DNA from: Nemertoderma westbladi
Taxonomy: Eukaryota > Xenacoelomorpha > Nemertodermatida > Nemertodermatidae
Direction of reading: 5' to 3'
DNA length: 64,000 nt
Assembly (NCBI GenBank): GCA_032718475.1
Contig: JAUCBJ010006460.1
Span: 1-64,000 of the forward strand
This document shows positions 41,986-53,589 of the stretch, piece after piece (the stretch's first letter is position 1; each line of letters opens with the position of its first letter). A program made the position numbers and the translations under genes. The notes beneath the pieces are model-generated. The model saw only the letters and a list, made by a program, of their open reading frames with translations, did not search any database and had not been told where the DNA came from.

Positions 41986-43424
41986 CTACCCCAGTCCTTC
42001 GATCCACATTTCTTTAATTCGATTCATTCCGGCCAACATTACTGGGGATATGAAATTCAAAGGATCGAATATGGCACTCTTCACGGATAAACATCCCCTC
42101 TTTGTCATTGGTTTGGGCAGGTGGTTATGTTTGAAGATAAACTGGTCCTGTTTTATGTCCCATTCAATACCGAGTACGCGGTGGTCTACACCCTCGGAAT
42201 ACATTTTATCATTATCCAATTTAATTTATTCCGGGAGCCTTTCCATAAGCTCTTTGTCGTGTGATCTAAATTTTACTAGGGGGAAACCTCCCCTCTTTAA
42301 GCATTCTACCATTCCAATGGCAAGCTGATGTGCCTCGTCAACATTCTCGACCCCAGCGCATCCGTCGTCCACATAGAAACATCTCCGGGTGGTCTCAATG
42401 ACAGTCGGAGGAAACTCATTTTCGCACAGGGTCGCAGTTTTTTTAGCATGTCGCTGCATGCGACTGGCGAATCTTTAGCACCGAAGATCCGGACGATCAT
42501 ACGCATTACGTCCACATCCTCCAAGGTAAGTTGATTTATCTCTTGTGGGGTTAATGCTTTGTCTGTCCATAGAATACAAAGGCAATCAGAATCTCGTGGT
42601 AGAGTTCGCACTTGGTGGAACATTGCTTTGATGTCGCACGTGAAGGCGACTTTATTCTCCCGGAATCAGATTAATACGCCGATCAGCGGACTGTATATGT
42701 TGGGTCCGGTGTATAGCTGGCTATTCAATGATTCACCTTGGTACATAGCCACCGCATCATTCACGACCCGGATCTTTCCGCCCTTCTGGGCCTCTACTAC
42801 ATAGTGGGTCGGAAGATAGTTAGTCTGTTTTGTCCCCTGCAGTTCGTCCCGGGGAACCATCTCCACCAATCCATCTTCCAGGTATCTCTTAATTACGTTG
42901 TTATACTTTTCTTTGATCTTGGGTAGCTCGTACAATCTGCGCAAGATCCCTTTTAGCCTCCTCAGGGCCATACTAGCATTGTTAGCGTTCGGTCTGTCCA
43001 GATCCTTCCATAACATTGGTGAGCACCAATGCCCATCCTTAAACACTGCTTGGTCCAGGACGTCCATAGAGTATTGGTCCTCCTCTGATGGGTTTTCCTC
43101 TTTTTCGGCGAATTCTTGGGTTTCCAGGTTGAAGTATTTCATCATTTCTTGTTGTGTCTTCTCCATTTCTAGGAATAGATCCTCATCCATATTGGTCGCC
43201 GAACAGTAACCCACGGATGTTGTATTCCCTTCGATCTGACACTTTGGAAGGTATGTATAGGTGTCGGTGGTTTCCTCTTTAATACCGCAGAGCGTCCATC
43301 CCATAATAGTGCGCTCTGCATAGAAACCGTCATCCAGCTTTACGGAAAGGGCGATATCTCCAGTAGGTATATGTAATTCTGGGGTATCGAGTCCGATAAG
43401 TAAAATAATTATATTAACGTCCAA
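41986..43424 (-). pseudogene. E3 reverse transcriptase, frameshifted
   Basis: Minus strand. The frame 43424-42666 has the BEL/Pao linker LLIGLDTPELHIP, IMGWTLCGI, then the fingers (THYVVEAQKGGKIRVVNDA). The following frames have IFGAKDSPVACSDM (42623-42306) and FYVDDGC (about 42359-42379), the catalytic YVDD box, in 42459-42226. Then LSVKSAIFDPLNFISP (42219-41986), the BEL thumb motif. Three frame changes disrupt it. It copies element RNA into DNA. Confidence 0.85.
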
Positions 43425-43456
43425 TGGTGGGCATCTTAGATCTACATCCTCTCGAT

Positions 43457-44413
43457 CTAGTTGTATGAGGGGTGTGTATTCAGAGGATTGTCAGAATCGC
43501 ACTCTGAGATCGGTATGCACCAGGGCGTTTTAATAGTTAGTTTTACCTTTTCATAACCTTCCATAACCCCTTCTACACTGAGTTGCACCTCTCCGGACTC
43601 CACTTCCTTATGGTCCGTTATAGTTTGTATGGGTCGCTTACAGGGCTCATATTCTAGACCCAACTGTTCCAGAAAGTCCCTGTTGATTATGGTCCCATCT
43701 GACCCATTATCCAGGAACGCAAGTGTGGTCACGGATTTCCCGACGCCTTGGATCCTCACCGGTATTACCTTGGCAAAGACCATGTACCGTCGGTTGATTA
43801 AGTTGACCGTAGCCGATATACTGGTAAAGTGTGCTACGTCAGCGGTGGTCTTGAACGGGTTCGTTTCTCTCCGCTGGATCATCCGAGGACCCTTTGAGAT
43901 GTGGTTTGTCTCCCCTCTCCGCTTGGACTCGATAGGGAATGGTAGTGTAGTGAAGTCAAAGTTTGCAGGAGTGTGGAGGAGCGTGTGATGTCGTAGATCG
44001 TTGCAAACCGCACAACAGGACCTCTGTTCACAATCCCTCATATAATGGCCTGTGCCAAGACACCGGAAGCATCCTCGGTGTTTCATGATTGCCTCAAAGT
44101 GCTGAACTAGTTCTGCAAACTGGAACTTTCTGCAGAATTCTACTTTGTGCTTCTCTCCGCAGAAGAGATATAGAAGGGAGATTGTTGTGCCTTCCCTCTC
44201 AGGCGCCCAATTTGCCAGATAGCACGCCCATTCTTCTGCCGACATCGGTTCCTCATAATCCTCGTCATCCGAATCCTCGGCCATGGTGATGGCCATCGTA
44301 CTTACCGGGGGAGGGCGGAATCTCGGTTTTGGAGTGGGTGCCCTGCTCCGAGAAGTGCTCTCTATCCAATCCAACTTGGAGAGACTCTGTTTAGAGAACA
44401 TGGAGTCGTTCAT
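43457..44413 (-). CDS. E3 Gag zinc knuckle and aspartic protease
   Basis: 318 codons. CFRCLGTGHYMRDC (CCHC) and CCAVCNDLRHHTLLH are the usual BEL/Pao Gag knuckle pair. Downstream, TLAFLDNGSDGTIINRDFL is the DUF1758-type aspartic protease active site (Asp-Asn-Gly). So E3 has ordinary Gag knuckles as well as the three knuckles of the extra gene; the latter are not displaced Gag. Confidence 0.8.
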   Translation of the reverse strand: MNDSMFSKQSLSKLDWIESTSRSRAPTPKPRFRPPPVSTMAITMAEDSDDEDYEEPMSAEEWACYLANWAPEREGTTISLLYLFCGEKHKVEFCRKFQFAELVQHFEAIMKHRGCFRCLGTGHYMRDCEQRSCCAVCNDLRHHTLLHTPANFDFTTLPFPIESKRRGETNHISKGPRMIQRRETNPFKTTADVAHFTSISATVNLINRRYMVFAKVIPVRIQGVGKSVTTLAFLDNGSDGTIINRDFLEQLGLEYEPCKRPIQTITDHKEVESGEVQLSVEGVMEGYEKVKLTIKTPWCIPISECDSDNPLNTHPSYN

Positions 44414-44416
44414 GAC

Positions 44417-44953
44417 CTAGGAGATGTCATCTAGGAATGCCGACATTTCAAGAAAACTAGGATCCCGATCCGGGTGTATTTGTCTGAGATCTACACATTT
44501 ATATGCCCATTTACATTGTAGCCATCCGGGGAATTTCCGGGCAATTTGTCGGAGGTTTAAGATATTATTCACTTGTTCCTCCTTGTTTAATGGTTTCAGG
44601 GTATAATAAGCATCCTTCATTGAGTCCGAAAACTCTTGGATATTCTGTGGGTCCCCTAGGGATCCAGCATCCTGTATCAGTTTTTCAAGTGTCTTGTTAA
44701 TTATGGTTCCAACATTGCCATATCTTTTATCGACCATTTTCCATGCATCGTGGTACGCCTCGTGGGATCCTCCTTCAAAACATCTCATAATACGGCATGG
44801 TTTTTCACCCAGATACTGAGACAAATATACCAACTTTTGTGCATCGGTGATGTCCGTCGATCCGGTTTGAGCGAAGAACCGTTTTTTAATTTCAACGGGA
44901 TCACCCTCGAAGGTACGGATTTCCATCTTAGGCATAGCCAGGCGGTTCTCCAA
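44417..44953 (-). CDS. E3 Gag core (DUF1759-like)
   Basis: 178 codons. MEIRTFEGDPVEIKKRFFAQ, then QKLVYLSQYLGEKPCRI and YHDAWKMVDKRYGN match the BEL/Pao Gag core (family pattern: P-F-G-D-x-x-x-W-x-F...L..L.G.A...I). It probably forms the capsid-like particle. It overlaps the preceding coiled-coil frame (44785-45909), so a frameshift, natural or decayed, lies between. Confidence 0.8.
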   Translation of the reverse strand: MENRLAMPKMEIRTFEGDPVEIKKRFFAQTGSTDITDAQKLVYLSQYLGEKPCRIMRCFEGGSHEAYHDAWKMVDKRYGNVGTIINKTLEKLIQDAGSLGDPQNIQEFSDSMKDAYYTLKPLNKEEQVNNILNLRQIARKFPGWLQCKWAYKCVDLRQIHPDRDPSFLEMSAFLDDIS

Positions 44954-45909
44954 GTCTCGGATGATACCGATGTCGTCCGAACTAGAATGACTAGGAGGTC
45001 CCTAGTTACTAACACTCTCTCCCATAGATGATGGATCGATAAGAGGTGGAGTTTTAATAACATTGCAGTTACGGATTTTCGGAGTGGACGTGAATGGATT
45101 AGTGGATCGAGGGGTGGCGTCACGTTCCGAGTCCCTGTCAGGCTCGTACTTGTGATCGCTCGATGCCGGAGGATTGGAGGGGAAAGTTCCTCATTCTTAA
45201 GCGTAACCAGTGGGGGGCGGAAAACCGGTGCTTGCGCCGAGAGTGTGGACCGTATGACCAGCGGGAATTCGGGTTTCGGAGGTTTTACTGCTGGTGGTGT
45301 AATCGACTTTTCTAATTCCGGAACCGGAATTGGTTCATAGTCCTGTTCTATACCCTTTTCCCAGTCCTCATATAGTTGAAGGTCTCGTTCTATGAGTGCG
45401 GCTTCATAGTCTGCGAGTTTAGCAATATCCGCATTCTCCTTGTCAATAAGAAGTGCTTGGGCCTCGGCATTCCGTTTACGCATTTCAGCCTCTTGTTTCC
45501 ATATTTCGGCCTGTTGTTCGGCCTCTTGTTTCTGTATTTCAGCCTGTTGTTCGGCCTCTTGTTTCCGTATTTCGGCCTGTTGTTCAGCCTCTCGTTTACG
45601 CATTTCGGCTTCTTGTTTACGTCTTTTGGCCTGTATTTCGGCCTCTTGTTTATGTCTTTCTTCTGCTAGTACGTCCTGTTCGATCTGCAATTGAACGTAT
45701 TCATCTTCCATCCGGACTTTAAGGGCCAGTGCCCTCTGTTCTCGTAACTGATCTCGGAGGGGTTGACCCCCTTGGGAACTACGCGCTGATCCGGATATCT
45801 CGCTCCTGGCGCTGGAGTGCTGGTGCCTTGAGGACCCAGTCCTCTTTCTTGGAACCAATGTTCTGGTACCGGAGCTCCGCACTGATTCCACGTCCGCCCT
45901 TTCAGTCAA
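44785..45909 (-). CDS. E3 Gag N-terminal coiled-coil region
   Basis: An open frame of 374 codons starting MTERADVESVRSSG. Residues about 60-150 form a highly charged coiled coil with 10-residue repeats (QEAEQQAEIxK), encoded by 30-bp DNA repeats at about 45480-45640. The C-terminal part is proline-rich. The last roughly 55 codons run out of frame over the Gag core. The E3 family motif lies inside the frame at 45127-45146. Confidence 0.65.
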   Translation of the reverse strand: MTERADVESVRSSGTRTLVPRKRTGSSRHQHSSARSEISGSARSSQGGQPLRDQLREQRALALKVRMEDEYVQLQIEQDVLAEERHKQEAEIQAKRRKQEAEMRKREAEQQAEIRKQEAEQQAEIQKQEAEQQAEIWKQEAEMRKRNAEAQALLIDKENADIAKLADYEAALIERDLQLYEDWEKGIEQDYEPIPVPELEKSITPPAVKPPKPEFPLVIRSTLSAQAPVFRPPLVTLKNEELSPPILRHRAITSTSLTGTRNVTPPLDPLIHSRPLRKSVTAMLLKLHLLSIHHLWERVLVTRDLLVILVRTTSVSSETWRTAWLCLRWKSVPSRVIPLKLKNGSSLKPDRRTSPMHKSWYICLSIWVKNHAVL

Positions 45910-45939
45910 TTTGTAATATTGTTCCTATTTAATAGTTAA

Positions 45940-47290
45940 TCTAATTAATAATTTCAAACTATGATGTTAGCCTATGAAGAATCATGAAGCTGAGTAAACA
46001 TGCAGCCTTTTAAACATACAGTCTCCATAGTATTAATAGATGAGAGTACAGTGCAGAAGTACTCTGTAACAAACAGTCATTCAGCATAGTCACTCACTAT
46101 ATATCAATCACCTATAAAACATTTTGAAGGCTACAGTATTTAACCTGATACAGATAATAAGCAGTGATAAGCTAGGAACAATGTAATTTATTTGCCAAAC
46201 CAGATGGTGTAATTGTTCTATGCCTTACACTTGTCTATGACAGACAATGTTTATTTGTCTTGTACAAACAATGTGAGCTACTCTCACTCAGGTTGAGTTG
46301 TGATGTAATTAGTTGGGCCTTCCTCTATTGAATAGCATTGCTAGGCCTCTCTAAACATTTTTCATGAGCGCCAGCTGGTGTTTTTATCATTGCGCCTATG
46401 GCGTTTTTTCATTTATCTCTATTTTTCAGCCAGCCAGTCAGTCAACAATTCTTACAGTAATCAAGTCTTACGACTTGCTAACTAGAGACGGCGTCAAGAT
46501 GCCATTAAGCAAGTCGGAGGTCATCAATCAAATGTAAATTCCATCAACAATGTTTGCCTATTTACCTATGGTCAGAGAGAGAGATTCCACTCTGTAACTT
46601 GGCAATTACTCAAATCCATTCACCTGAATGGCACAGTAGAGTAAACCAAAGTAAATTTCCTCAACAATCTTTGCCTATGGTCTGAAGGAAAGCCGCTAAA
46701 TGCCATTCACCTATAAAACATTTTGAATGCCACAGTGTGTAACCTGATACAAATATTAAACATTGATTTTTACATTTCAAACTATAATGTTAGCCTATGG
46801 AAAATCATATTATCTGGTTGATTAAATATACACATTTATAAACATAGTCTCCACAGTATTAAAGATGGCCAAAAGATTTATAAATAAAACAATTAGATGC
46901 AATGTATTTTAGTTGAGACACAAGATGGTGTGGAAAGTTCTGTCCATTCAATCAACTAATGCTGAGCTTTGCAGTAGGTAGGACAAAGGAATTTAGTTGC
47001 CAAACCAGATATGGTGTATGGTGTAATTGTTATATGCCTTACACTCTGTCTATGACAGACGAGGTTATGTTTGTCATGTACAAACAATGCAAGCTACTCT
47101 CACTCGAGTTGAGTTGAGATGTAATTAGTAGGCCATTCCTCTATTGAATAGCGTTACTAGGCCATCTCTATACATTTTATTCATTCTAAATGCCATTCAA
47201 CTATAAAACATTTTGAATGCCACAGTGTGTAACCTGATACAGATAATAAGCATTGATTTTAACATCTCAAACTATAATGTTAACAATAAT
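45940..47290. repeat. Imperfect long tandem repeat
   Basis: Three phrases recur in order: CTATAAAACATTTTGAA (about 46112, 46710, 47199) with AACCTGATACA.AT; AAACTATRATGTTAGCCTATG (about 45957, 46787); and GCCAAACCAGAT...ATGCCTTACACT (about 46193, 47001). The unit is about 0.5-0.8 kb with internal indels. It is non-coding. It could be satellite-like DNA or part of an E3 5' LTR; I saw no match near the 3' end of E3. Confidence 0.65.
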
Positions 47291-47731
47291 TTGTTTTATT
47301 ATAAACGTTGCGAATATGTTGCATTGTTAATAAATTAATTGCATAATTGATTATAGGCCTACTCTATTGATAAATGTTAATAATTATACATAAATTAAAT
47401 ATTACTTATTACTTGAAACTAATTAAACCGAAAACTACCTACCGCCACCAGAACTCCACAAGTTTATGCACGACACCAATTTATGGGAAATATTTCATGC
47501 GATGGATTATTGAAAACAAAACAATGACCGAGTATTATGTCTGTATCCATGGCGACAACCCTAATCCGCGGGCGTATCCATGACAACCTTTGGGGAGCGT
47601 GTTTGACGTCAGAGCTGTTGCATAGCAAGTGCGTTGACTACGGGCCCGTAGATCAGTCCCAAACAGCTTCTCAAACCATCGTCGCAGTTGCAATGAGTGA
47701 GGCTGAAATATTATTACAATATTATTATTAT
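47291..47731. other. No gene recognised
   Basis: Sequence between the tandem repeat and R. It contains short open frames only. It ends in TTAA (47732-47735), the R target. Confidence 0.4.
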
Positions 47732-47735
47732 TTAA

Positions 47736-49204
47736 GGGGAGGTGGGGGTAGCACCCCTCTATTTTGGAAATTGAAAAAAACCTTTTTTTATTCTATCATG
47801 TGCCGAATTTAATGGAGATTTCAAATCTGCAAGCAGTTTTCTCATATCTTTTCTCAAACTCAAGTTATTACCCAAAACGTAAGAGCTAGTCTGATTTTTG
47901 ACAAGCCTTCGAGCAGCACTATATTTCACAATTGTATGGCGGGCCCTTTCCATAAAAAGTGCTCTCACGGTACAGATATGAATAAAATTGCTATAAAGTT
48001 GATATAACTAGCTCAATATGTTTAGCAAGAATGAAAAATTTCGTTGAATTTCATTCATTTTTGACAAAGTTATTGTTGAACATAGAAAAATGGTATTATC
48101 TAAAATAGCGGGAAGGTTTGAATTGTTCCTTAAACTTTAAGCACCCATTTATGATACAGTCGTGCTATCCTTCTATCCCTTGCGAATATAAAACAACTGT
48201 TTAACGGGTGAAAGCCTTGTAAGGAAGGCATATATTTAAAAAGGGTGAGGGTATATGGACCCTGCCTACAATATACACTCAATAATAAGGTAACTACTAC
48301 CTACAGTAATGCATAGTAATTGTATATATATCATGCACTGCACATGAATAGCATGCATAGAAATCAAAAAGCAAGGAATTATTTAATTTTAGAAATTAGA
48401 AATCATATAGTTTAACTGTTAAACATTATAACGTATATTTTTCCGCTAATCATTATAATTTTTTGGAGGAAGAATGTTGTGGTTGGTGGGTTAAAATTAA
48501 TGAATTCATCCGAAGCGCTATAAGTTATCGGCAGTCTAGAAGCCGAATAGATCGTTTAACTGCTTTGTTGATTGACTTTATTTGTATACTGTACAGTAAG
48601 CAGTGAGATGAGACTTCATTTTCATGACACCATCTTGCGATTTTTTTATTTATTTTAATTTTCTTCCCCGAGCGGATTTTCCCGTTGCACCATAAAGTAT
48701 ATTGGGTTCAATGTTTTACACTATCACCTAATAAATATATCTCAGAATGATTTTTTTTTCATGAAAAAAGGCTATTTCTCAACCAATTTTAGCTGAAATT
48801 ACCTTTCTCCATTAAAAATTGAACAAATTTGGTTGGAAATGCCCTGGAGCCTTTTTATATCAAAAAGGCCCAAAAAAATCCCTTTTTTGGGTCCTTTTTG
48901 TTCTGAAAATCCTCCAGAGTATTTGAGACAAAATTTGTTCAGAAGAATTGGATGCAGGGTTCTTCTGAACTCATTCCAACAAATTTCAACAAATATTGGT
49001 GGAGAAATAGCCCTTGACGCAAAAAGGGGACTTTCGGCCATTACGGAGCCATTTTGGGGCCAATTTTAAAAATATTTGGTTTGTTTATTCTCACACAGTC
49101 CAGACGATGTTTAGTAGCACAAAAAATGAATTTCACACAATTTTAGGGTCCAGAGACACAAAAATATGAGGTTCAATTTAGGGGTGCTACCCCCCCCCCC
49201 CCCC
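47736..49204. mobile_element. R: TTAA-flanked element with G-run ends
   Basis: Bounded by TTAA at 47732-47735 and 49205-49208. The left end, GGGGAGGTGGGGGTAGCACC, and the right end, GGTGCTACCCCC followed by a long C run, are inverted repeats of about 25 bp including GTAGCACCCC. There is no clear gene. Short frames of 60-80 codons (47759-47968 and 48799-49069) lack family resemblance. It is probably a non-autonomous piggyBac- or Kolobok-type element. Confidence 0.75.
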
Positions 49205-49208
49205 TTAA

Positions 49209-52200
49209 TGTAATATTTACTGATGTATGGTGCCATGTTACTATAAACTTACTAATGTATGGTGCCATGTTACTGTAACACTTACTAATGTATGGTGCCC
49301 TGTTACTGTAAACTTACGAATGGATGGTGCCATGTTACTGTAACATTTACTAATGTATGGTGCCATGTTACTATAAACTTACTAATGGATGGTGCCATGT
49401 TACTGTAACACTTACTAATGTATGGTGGTGCCCTGTTACTGTAAACTTACGAATGGATGGTGCCATGTTACTGTAACATTTACTAATGTATGGTGCCCTG
49501 TTACTGTAAACTTACGAATGGATGGTGCCATGTTACTGTAACATTTACTAATGTATGGTGCCATGTTACTATAAACTTACTAATGGATGGTGCCATCTTA
49601 CTGTAACATTTACTAATGTATGGTGCCCTGTTACTGTAAACTTACGAATGGATGGTGCCATGTTACTGTAACATTTACTAATGTATGGTGCCATGTTACT
49701 ATAAACTTACTAATGGATGGTGCCATGTTACTGTAACACTTACTAATGTATGGTGGTGCCCTGTTACTGTAAACTTACGAATGGATGGTGCCATGTTACT
49801 GTAACATTTACTAATGTATGGTGGTGCCATGTTACTATAAACTTACTAATGGATGGTGCCATGTTACTGTAACACTTACTAATGTATGGTGGTGCCCTGT
49901 TACTGTAAACTTACGAATGGATGGTGCCATGTTACTGTAACATTTACTAATGTATGGTGGTGCCATGTTACTATAAACTTACTAATGGATGGTGCCATGT
50001 TACTGTAACACTTACTAATGTATGGTGGTGCCCTGTTACTGTAAACTTACGAATGGATGGTGCCATGTTACTGTAACATTTACTAATGTATGGTGCCATG
50101 TTACTATAAACTTACTAATGGATGGTGCAATGTTACTGTAACACTTACTAATGTATGGTGGTGCCCTGTTACTGTAAACTTACGAATGGATGGTGCCATG
50201 TTATTGTAACACTTACTAATGTATGGTGGTGCCCTGTTACTGTAAACTTACGAATGGATGGTGCCATGTTACTATAAACTTACTAATGGATGGTGCAATG
50301 TTACTGTAACACTTACTAATGTATGGTGCCATGTTACTATAAACTTACTAATGGATGGTGCAATGTTACTGTAACACTTACTAATGTATGGTGGTGCCCT
50401 GTTACTGTAAACTTACTAATGTATGGTGCCATGTTACTGCAACACTTACTAATGTATGGTGCCATGTTACTGTAACACTTTCTAAAGTATGGTGCCATGT
50501 TACTGTAACACTTATTGGTGCCATGTTACTGTAACACTTACTAATGTATGGTGCCATGCTACTGTAAAACTTACTTATGTGTTGTGCCGTGTTACTGTAA
50601 CGCTTACTGGTGCCATGTTACTGTAATCTTACTAATGGAAGGTACCATGTTACTGTAACACTTACTAATGTATGGTGCCATGTTACTGTAAACTTACTAA
50701 TGGATGGTGCCATGTTACTGTAACACTTACTAATGTATGATGCCATGTTACTGTAACACTTACTGGTGCCATGTTACTGTAACACTTACTAATGTATGGT
50801 GCCATGTTACTCCAACACTTACTAATGTATGGTGCCATGTTAATGTAACACTTACTAATATATGGTGTGATGTTAATGTAACACTTACTAATGTATGGTG
50901 CGATGTTACTGTAACACTTACTAATGTATGGTGCGATGTTACTGTAACACTTACTAATGTATGGTGCCATGTTACTGTAAACTTACTAATGGATGGTGCC
51001 ATGTTAATGTAACACTTACTAATATATGGTGTGATGTTAATGTAACACTTACTAATGTATGGTGCGATGTTACTGTAACACTTACTAATGTATGGTGCGA
51101 TGTTACTGTAACACTTACTAATGTATGGTGCCATGTTAATATAAACTTACTAATGGATGGTGCCATGTTACTGTAACACTTACTAATGTATGGTGCCATG
51201 TTACTGCAACACTTACTGGTGCCATGTTACTGTAACACTTTAATAATGTATGGTGCTATGTTAAGGTAACACTTACGAATGTATGGTGCCATGTTACTGT
51301 AAACTTACTAATGGATGGTGCCATGCTACTGTAACACTTAATTATGTATTGTGCCATGTTACTGTAACGCTTACTAGTGCCATGTTACTGTAAACTTACT
51401 AATGGATGGTAACATGTTACTGTATCACTTACTGATGGATGGTGCCATGTTACTGTAACATTTAATAATGTATGGTACCATGTTACTGTAACACTTCCTA
51501 ATGTATGGTGCCATGTTACTGTAAACTTACAAATGGATGGTGCCATGTTACTGTACCACTTACTAATGGATGGTGCCATGTTACTGTAACATTTCCTAAT
51601 GTATGGTACCATGATACTGTAACGTTTACAAAAGTATGGTGCCATGTTACTGTAACACTTACTAATGTATGGTGCCATGTTAATGTAACACTTACTGGTG
51701 CCATGTTACTGTAACACTTACTAATGTATGGTCCCATGTTACTGTAACGCTTACTAATGTATGGTGCCATTTTACTGTAACACTTACTAATGTATGGTGC
51801 CTTGTTACTGTAACACTTACTGGTGCCATGTTACTGTAACGCTTACTAATGTATGGTGCATGTTACTGTAACACTTACTAATGTATGGTGCCATGTTATT
51901 GTAACACTTACTGATGCCATATGTTACTGTAAGACTTACTAATGGATGGTGCCATGTTACTGTAACACTTACTAATGGATGGTGCCATGTTACTGTAACA
52001 CTTACTGGTGCCATGTTACTGTAAGACTTACTAATATATGGTGCCATGTTACTGTAACACTTACTAATGGATGGTGCCATGTTACTCCAACACTTACTAA
52101 TGTATGGTGCCATGTTACTGTAACGCATACTAATGTATGGTGCCATGTTACTGTAACACTTACTGGTGCCATGTTACTGTAAGACTTACTAATGGATGGT

Positions 52201-52901
52201 GTCATGTTACTGTAACACTTACTAATGTATGGTGCCATGTTACTGTAACACTTACTGGTGCCATTTTACTGTAAGACTTACTAATGGATGGTGCCATGTT
52301 ACTGTAACACTTACTGGTGCCATGATACTGTACGACTTACTAATGGATGGTGACATGTTACTGTAACACTTACTGGGGCCATATTACTGTAAGACTTACT
52401 AATGTATGGTGCCATGTTACTGTAACACTTACTGGTGCCATGCTACCCTTACAACTTACTAATGTATGGTGCCATGTTACTGTAACACTTACTGGTACCA
52501 TGTTACTGGAAGACTTACTAATGTATGGTGCCATGTTACTGCAAAACTTGCTGGTGTCATGTTACTGCAAAACTTGCTGGTGTCATGTTACTGTAAGTCT
52601 TACTAATGGATGGTGCCATGTTACTGTAACACTTACTGGTGCCATGTTACTGTAAGACTTATTAATATATGGTTCCATGTTACTGTAACACTTACTAATG
52701 GATGGTGCCATGTTACTCCAACACTTACTAATGTATGGTGCCATGTTACTGTAACACTTACTAATGTAAGGTGTAATGTTACTGTAACACTTACTAATGT
52801 ATGGTGCCATGTTACTGTAACACTTAGTGGTGCAATGTTACTGTAAGACTTACTAATGGATGGTGCTATGTTACTGTAACACTTACTAATGTATGGTGCC
52901 A
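49209..52901. repeat. 3.7-kb minisatellite, 33-bp unit
   Basis: Over 100 units built on TAATGTATGGTGCCATG, then TTACTGTAAC and ACTTAC; variants are 32-36 bp. Before about 50400 two or more unit types alternate in a higher-order pattern (types with GTAAACTTACGAATGGATGG, ATAAACTTACTAATGG, or a duplicated GGT). After 50400 units are more homogeneous and 33 bp predominates. 33 bp equals 11 codons, so long open frames appear on both strands (for example MAPYISKCYSN repeats), but these are by-products. Each unit has the stem GTTAC-T-GTAAC. Confidence 0.9.
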
Positions 52902-53534
52902 TGTAAGCGGATACAATTCCGCCTCATTACCCTCATAAAATGGGATAGTGGCATTTTCAGCAATATGTTGGAGATACGAGATTAGCAATAATTAATCTCG
53001 TATCACAACCAACATTCGGAGGGGGACAGTACAAACCCCGAAGCCACACACAAAGGAAGGTTAGAGGTCAAACCACCTCAGAGGGGACACAGCTAGCAGT
53101 GGCTAGCAACAGAGGGGAAACACTCCCAGAGAGTGGAAGGGTGAGAAGTAGGTTGTTAGCCAATAAGGGCAAAGGAGAGCATCCACTAGGTAGCAGGCCA
53201 AGGTAGCGTAGGAGTGAAGTAATCATATATTATCTCCTACATACCGGTTTGTCATTCAGTTTACCCAGTTACCAGTTTCAGTGCAGACCGGCTATATTGT
53301 CTTACCGTCACCAAGTGCTGTTATATGCTGTCATCATATATTACCATTACCGGTGTGTCATTAATAACATATTCAGTCATCAACTGTGCTATTATTACAC
53401 ATATATATCGGAACGCAAGGAACATCAAACTCTAAACATTTTTCTCCAACGGCCTGAGCTAAGTTACCTGATATCACCAGCCTACGGTGACACGTACAAA
53501 CATTAACCCGGTCGGGATCCCTGATCCCGTCACA
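52902..53534 (+). repeat. E4 5' LTR
   Basis: TGTAAGCGGATACAATTCCG ... CTGATCCCGTCACA, 633 bp, followed by GTAAGACAATACC (primer-binding region). It is collinear with 28859-29427 and with the reverse complement of 61651-62293. A 12-bp perfect stem, GATACGAGATTA (52973-52984) / TAATCTCGTATC (52993-53004), lies about 70 bp in. Another stem, GGGATC/GATCCC, lies at the 3' edge. Confidence 0.85.
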
Positions 53535-53589
53535 GTAAGACAATACCAACAACCACTAAACTGTGACTGCCAGAAAGTAGCAAAGAGAG

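Larger units (their letters stand above)
35161..45930 (-). mobile_element. E3: BEL/Pao retrotransposon with the extra gene
   Basis: Minus-strand order from 45909: gag coiled coil, gag core, zinc knuckle and protease, reverse transcriptase, RNase H, integrase (to 39614), a repeat-containing spacer, then the exonuclease-like/zinc-knuckle gene (38404 to about 36142) and a repeat-rich 3' region. All genes are frameshifted. LTRs were not recognised on either side, so the outer limits are approximate. Confidence 0.8.

Noticed and set aside
45440-45722. Plus-strand frames of about 90 codons rich in Ser/Ala/Cys or Val/Phe
   Set aside because: Antisense shadows of the E3 gag coiled-coil repeat.
50683-52902. 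Long open frames on both strands in the minisatellite (MAPYISKCYSN and WCHVTVTLTN repeats)
   Set aside because: They follow from a 33-bp unit without stops; frames open on both strands at once and shift with unit-length variants.
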